A DNA stretch of 64,000 nucleotides. It comes from Cucumis sativus (lineage: Eukaryota; Streptophyta; Magnoliopsida; Cucurbitales; Cucurbitaceae). The notes under the pieces were generated by a model. The model was not told the DNA's origin and did not search any database. It saw only the letters and a list, made by a program, of their open reading frames with translations. Shown here piece by piece: positions 63,779 to 64,000 of the stretch (its first letter is position 1; each line of letters starts with the position of its first letter). The stretch is from positions 19,044,607-19,108,606 of the forward strand of contig NC_026656.2 in assembly GCF_000004075.3 (NCBI RefSeq), read 5' to 3'. Both the position numbers and the translations under genes were made by a program.

Positions 63779-64000
63779 GTATGTCTACTGATCGCTTCCT
63801 CATTTATCAACGATTTTTGAAAATATTACTCTTCTTTTCTGTTTCTCTGAAACTGTTGCTAGAGAAGATATTGAATGAGAAGATATAATTTATAGAACTC
63901 TCCCGACATACACAACACTAGACACTATACAGCCTTCCCTTCTCTATAACTCTAAAGTTCATCAGAGACCCATACACCCTAGAGATCATAAATTGTTTTG
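63779..64000. other. Intron 5 of TFIIF beta, cut by the window end
   Basis: Follows a GTATGT donor. The next exon is outside the window. Confidence 0.7.

Overview
The window is nuclear plant DNA from a eudicot. It is strongly AT-rich, its genes have many GT-AG introns, and its proteins are plant-specific families. The gene set and intergenic style would suit a cucurbit, but that is only an impression and I cannot confirm the family from sequence alone. Seven host genes are supported. I rebuilt their exons by hand from splice sites and codon phase: an h-type thioredoxin (minus, 2217-3181), an XBCP3-type papain-like protease with a C-terminal granulin domain (minus, 8403-11717), an intronless DREB2-type AP2/ERF factor (plus, 16165-16803), a purple acid phosphatase (minus, 17381-20509), an apparent orthologue of the vacuolar auxin transporter WAT1 (minus, 22915-26425), a clade-II glutamate receptor-like channel (plus, 53627-58514) and the 5' part of the TFIIF beta subunit gene (plus, 59695 to beyond the right edge).

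Layout. Positions 1-13035 hold the thioredoxin and protease genes, each flanked by diverged direct repeats of about 0.6-1.2 kb. A relic resembling the 3' flank of the protease gene lies near position 1 kb, so this end looks built from old tandem duplications. Positions 13-26.5 kb are ordinary gene space with DREB, phosphatase and WAT1. Positions 26.5-35.4 kb are gene-free and contain a 1,119-bp foldback element with about 540-bp nearly perfect arms and a 9-bp target duplication, inserted inside a three-copy tandem repeat. Positions 35380-49088 are one complete minus-strand Ty3/gypsy retrotransposon of the Tat type, with matching LTRs and 5-bp target duplication. It has gag, protease, RT, two RNase H domains and integrase, plus a 4.3-kb 3' region made almost wholly of tandem repeats. 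The remainder holds the receptor and TFIIF genes.

The host genes are unrelated in function and form no operon-like or pathway cluster; each is its own transcription unit. The most notable material is repetitive: the foldback element and its palindrome-bearing relative at 5.0-5.4 kb, and the retroelement's LTR and 3' arrays (55-bp G-box units, 8 x 112 bp, 39-bp frame-preserving units, and about 90-bp poly-T units). The two LTRs differ mainly by one-base indels, which raises the possibility that part of the apparent decay is consensus error. I found no intact tRNA, rRNA or CRISPR-like locus.
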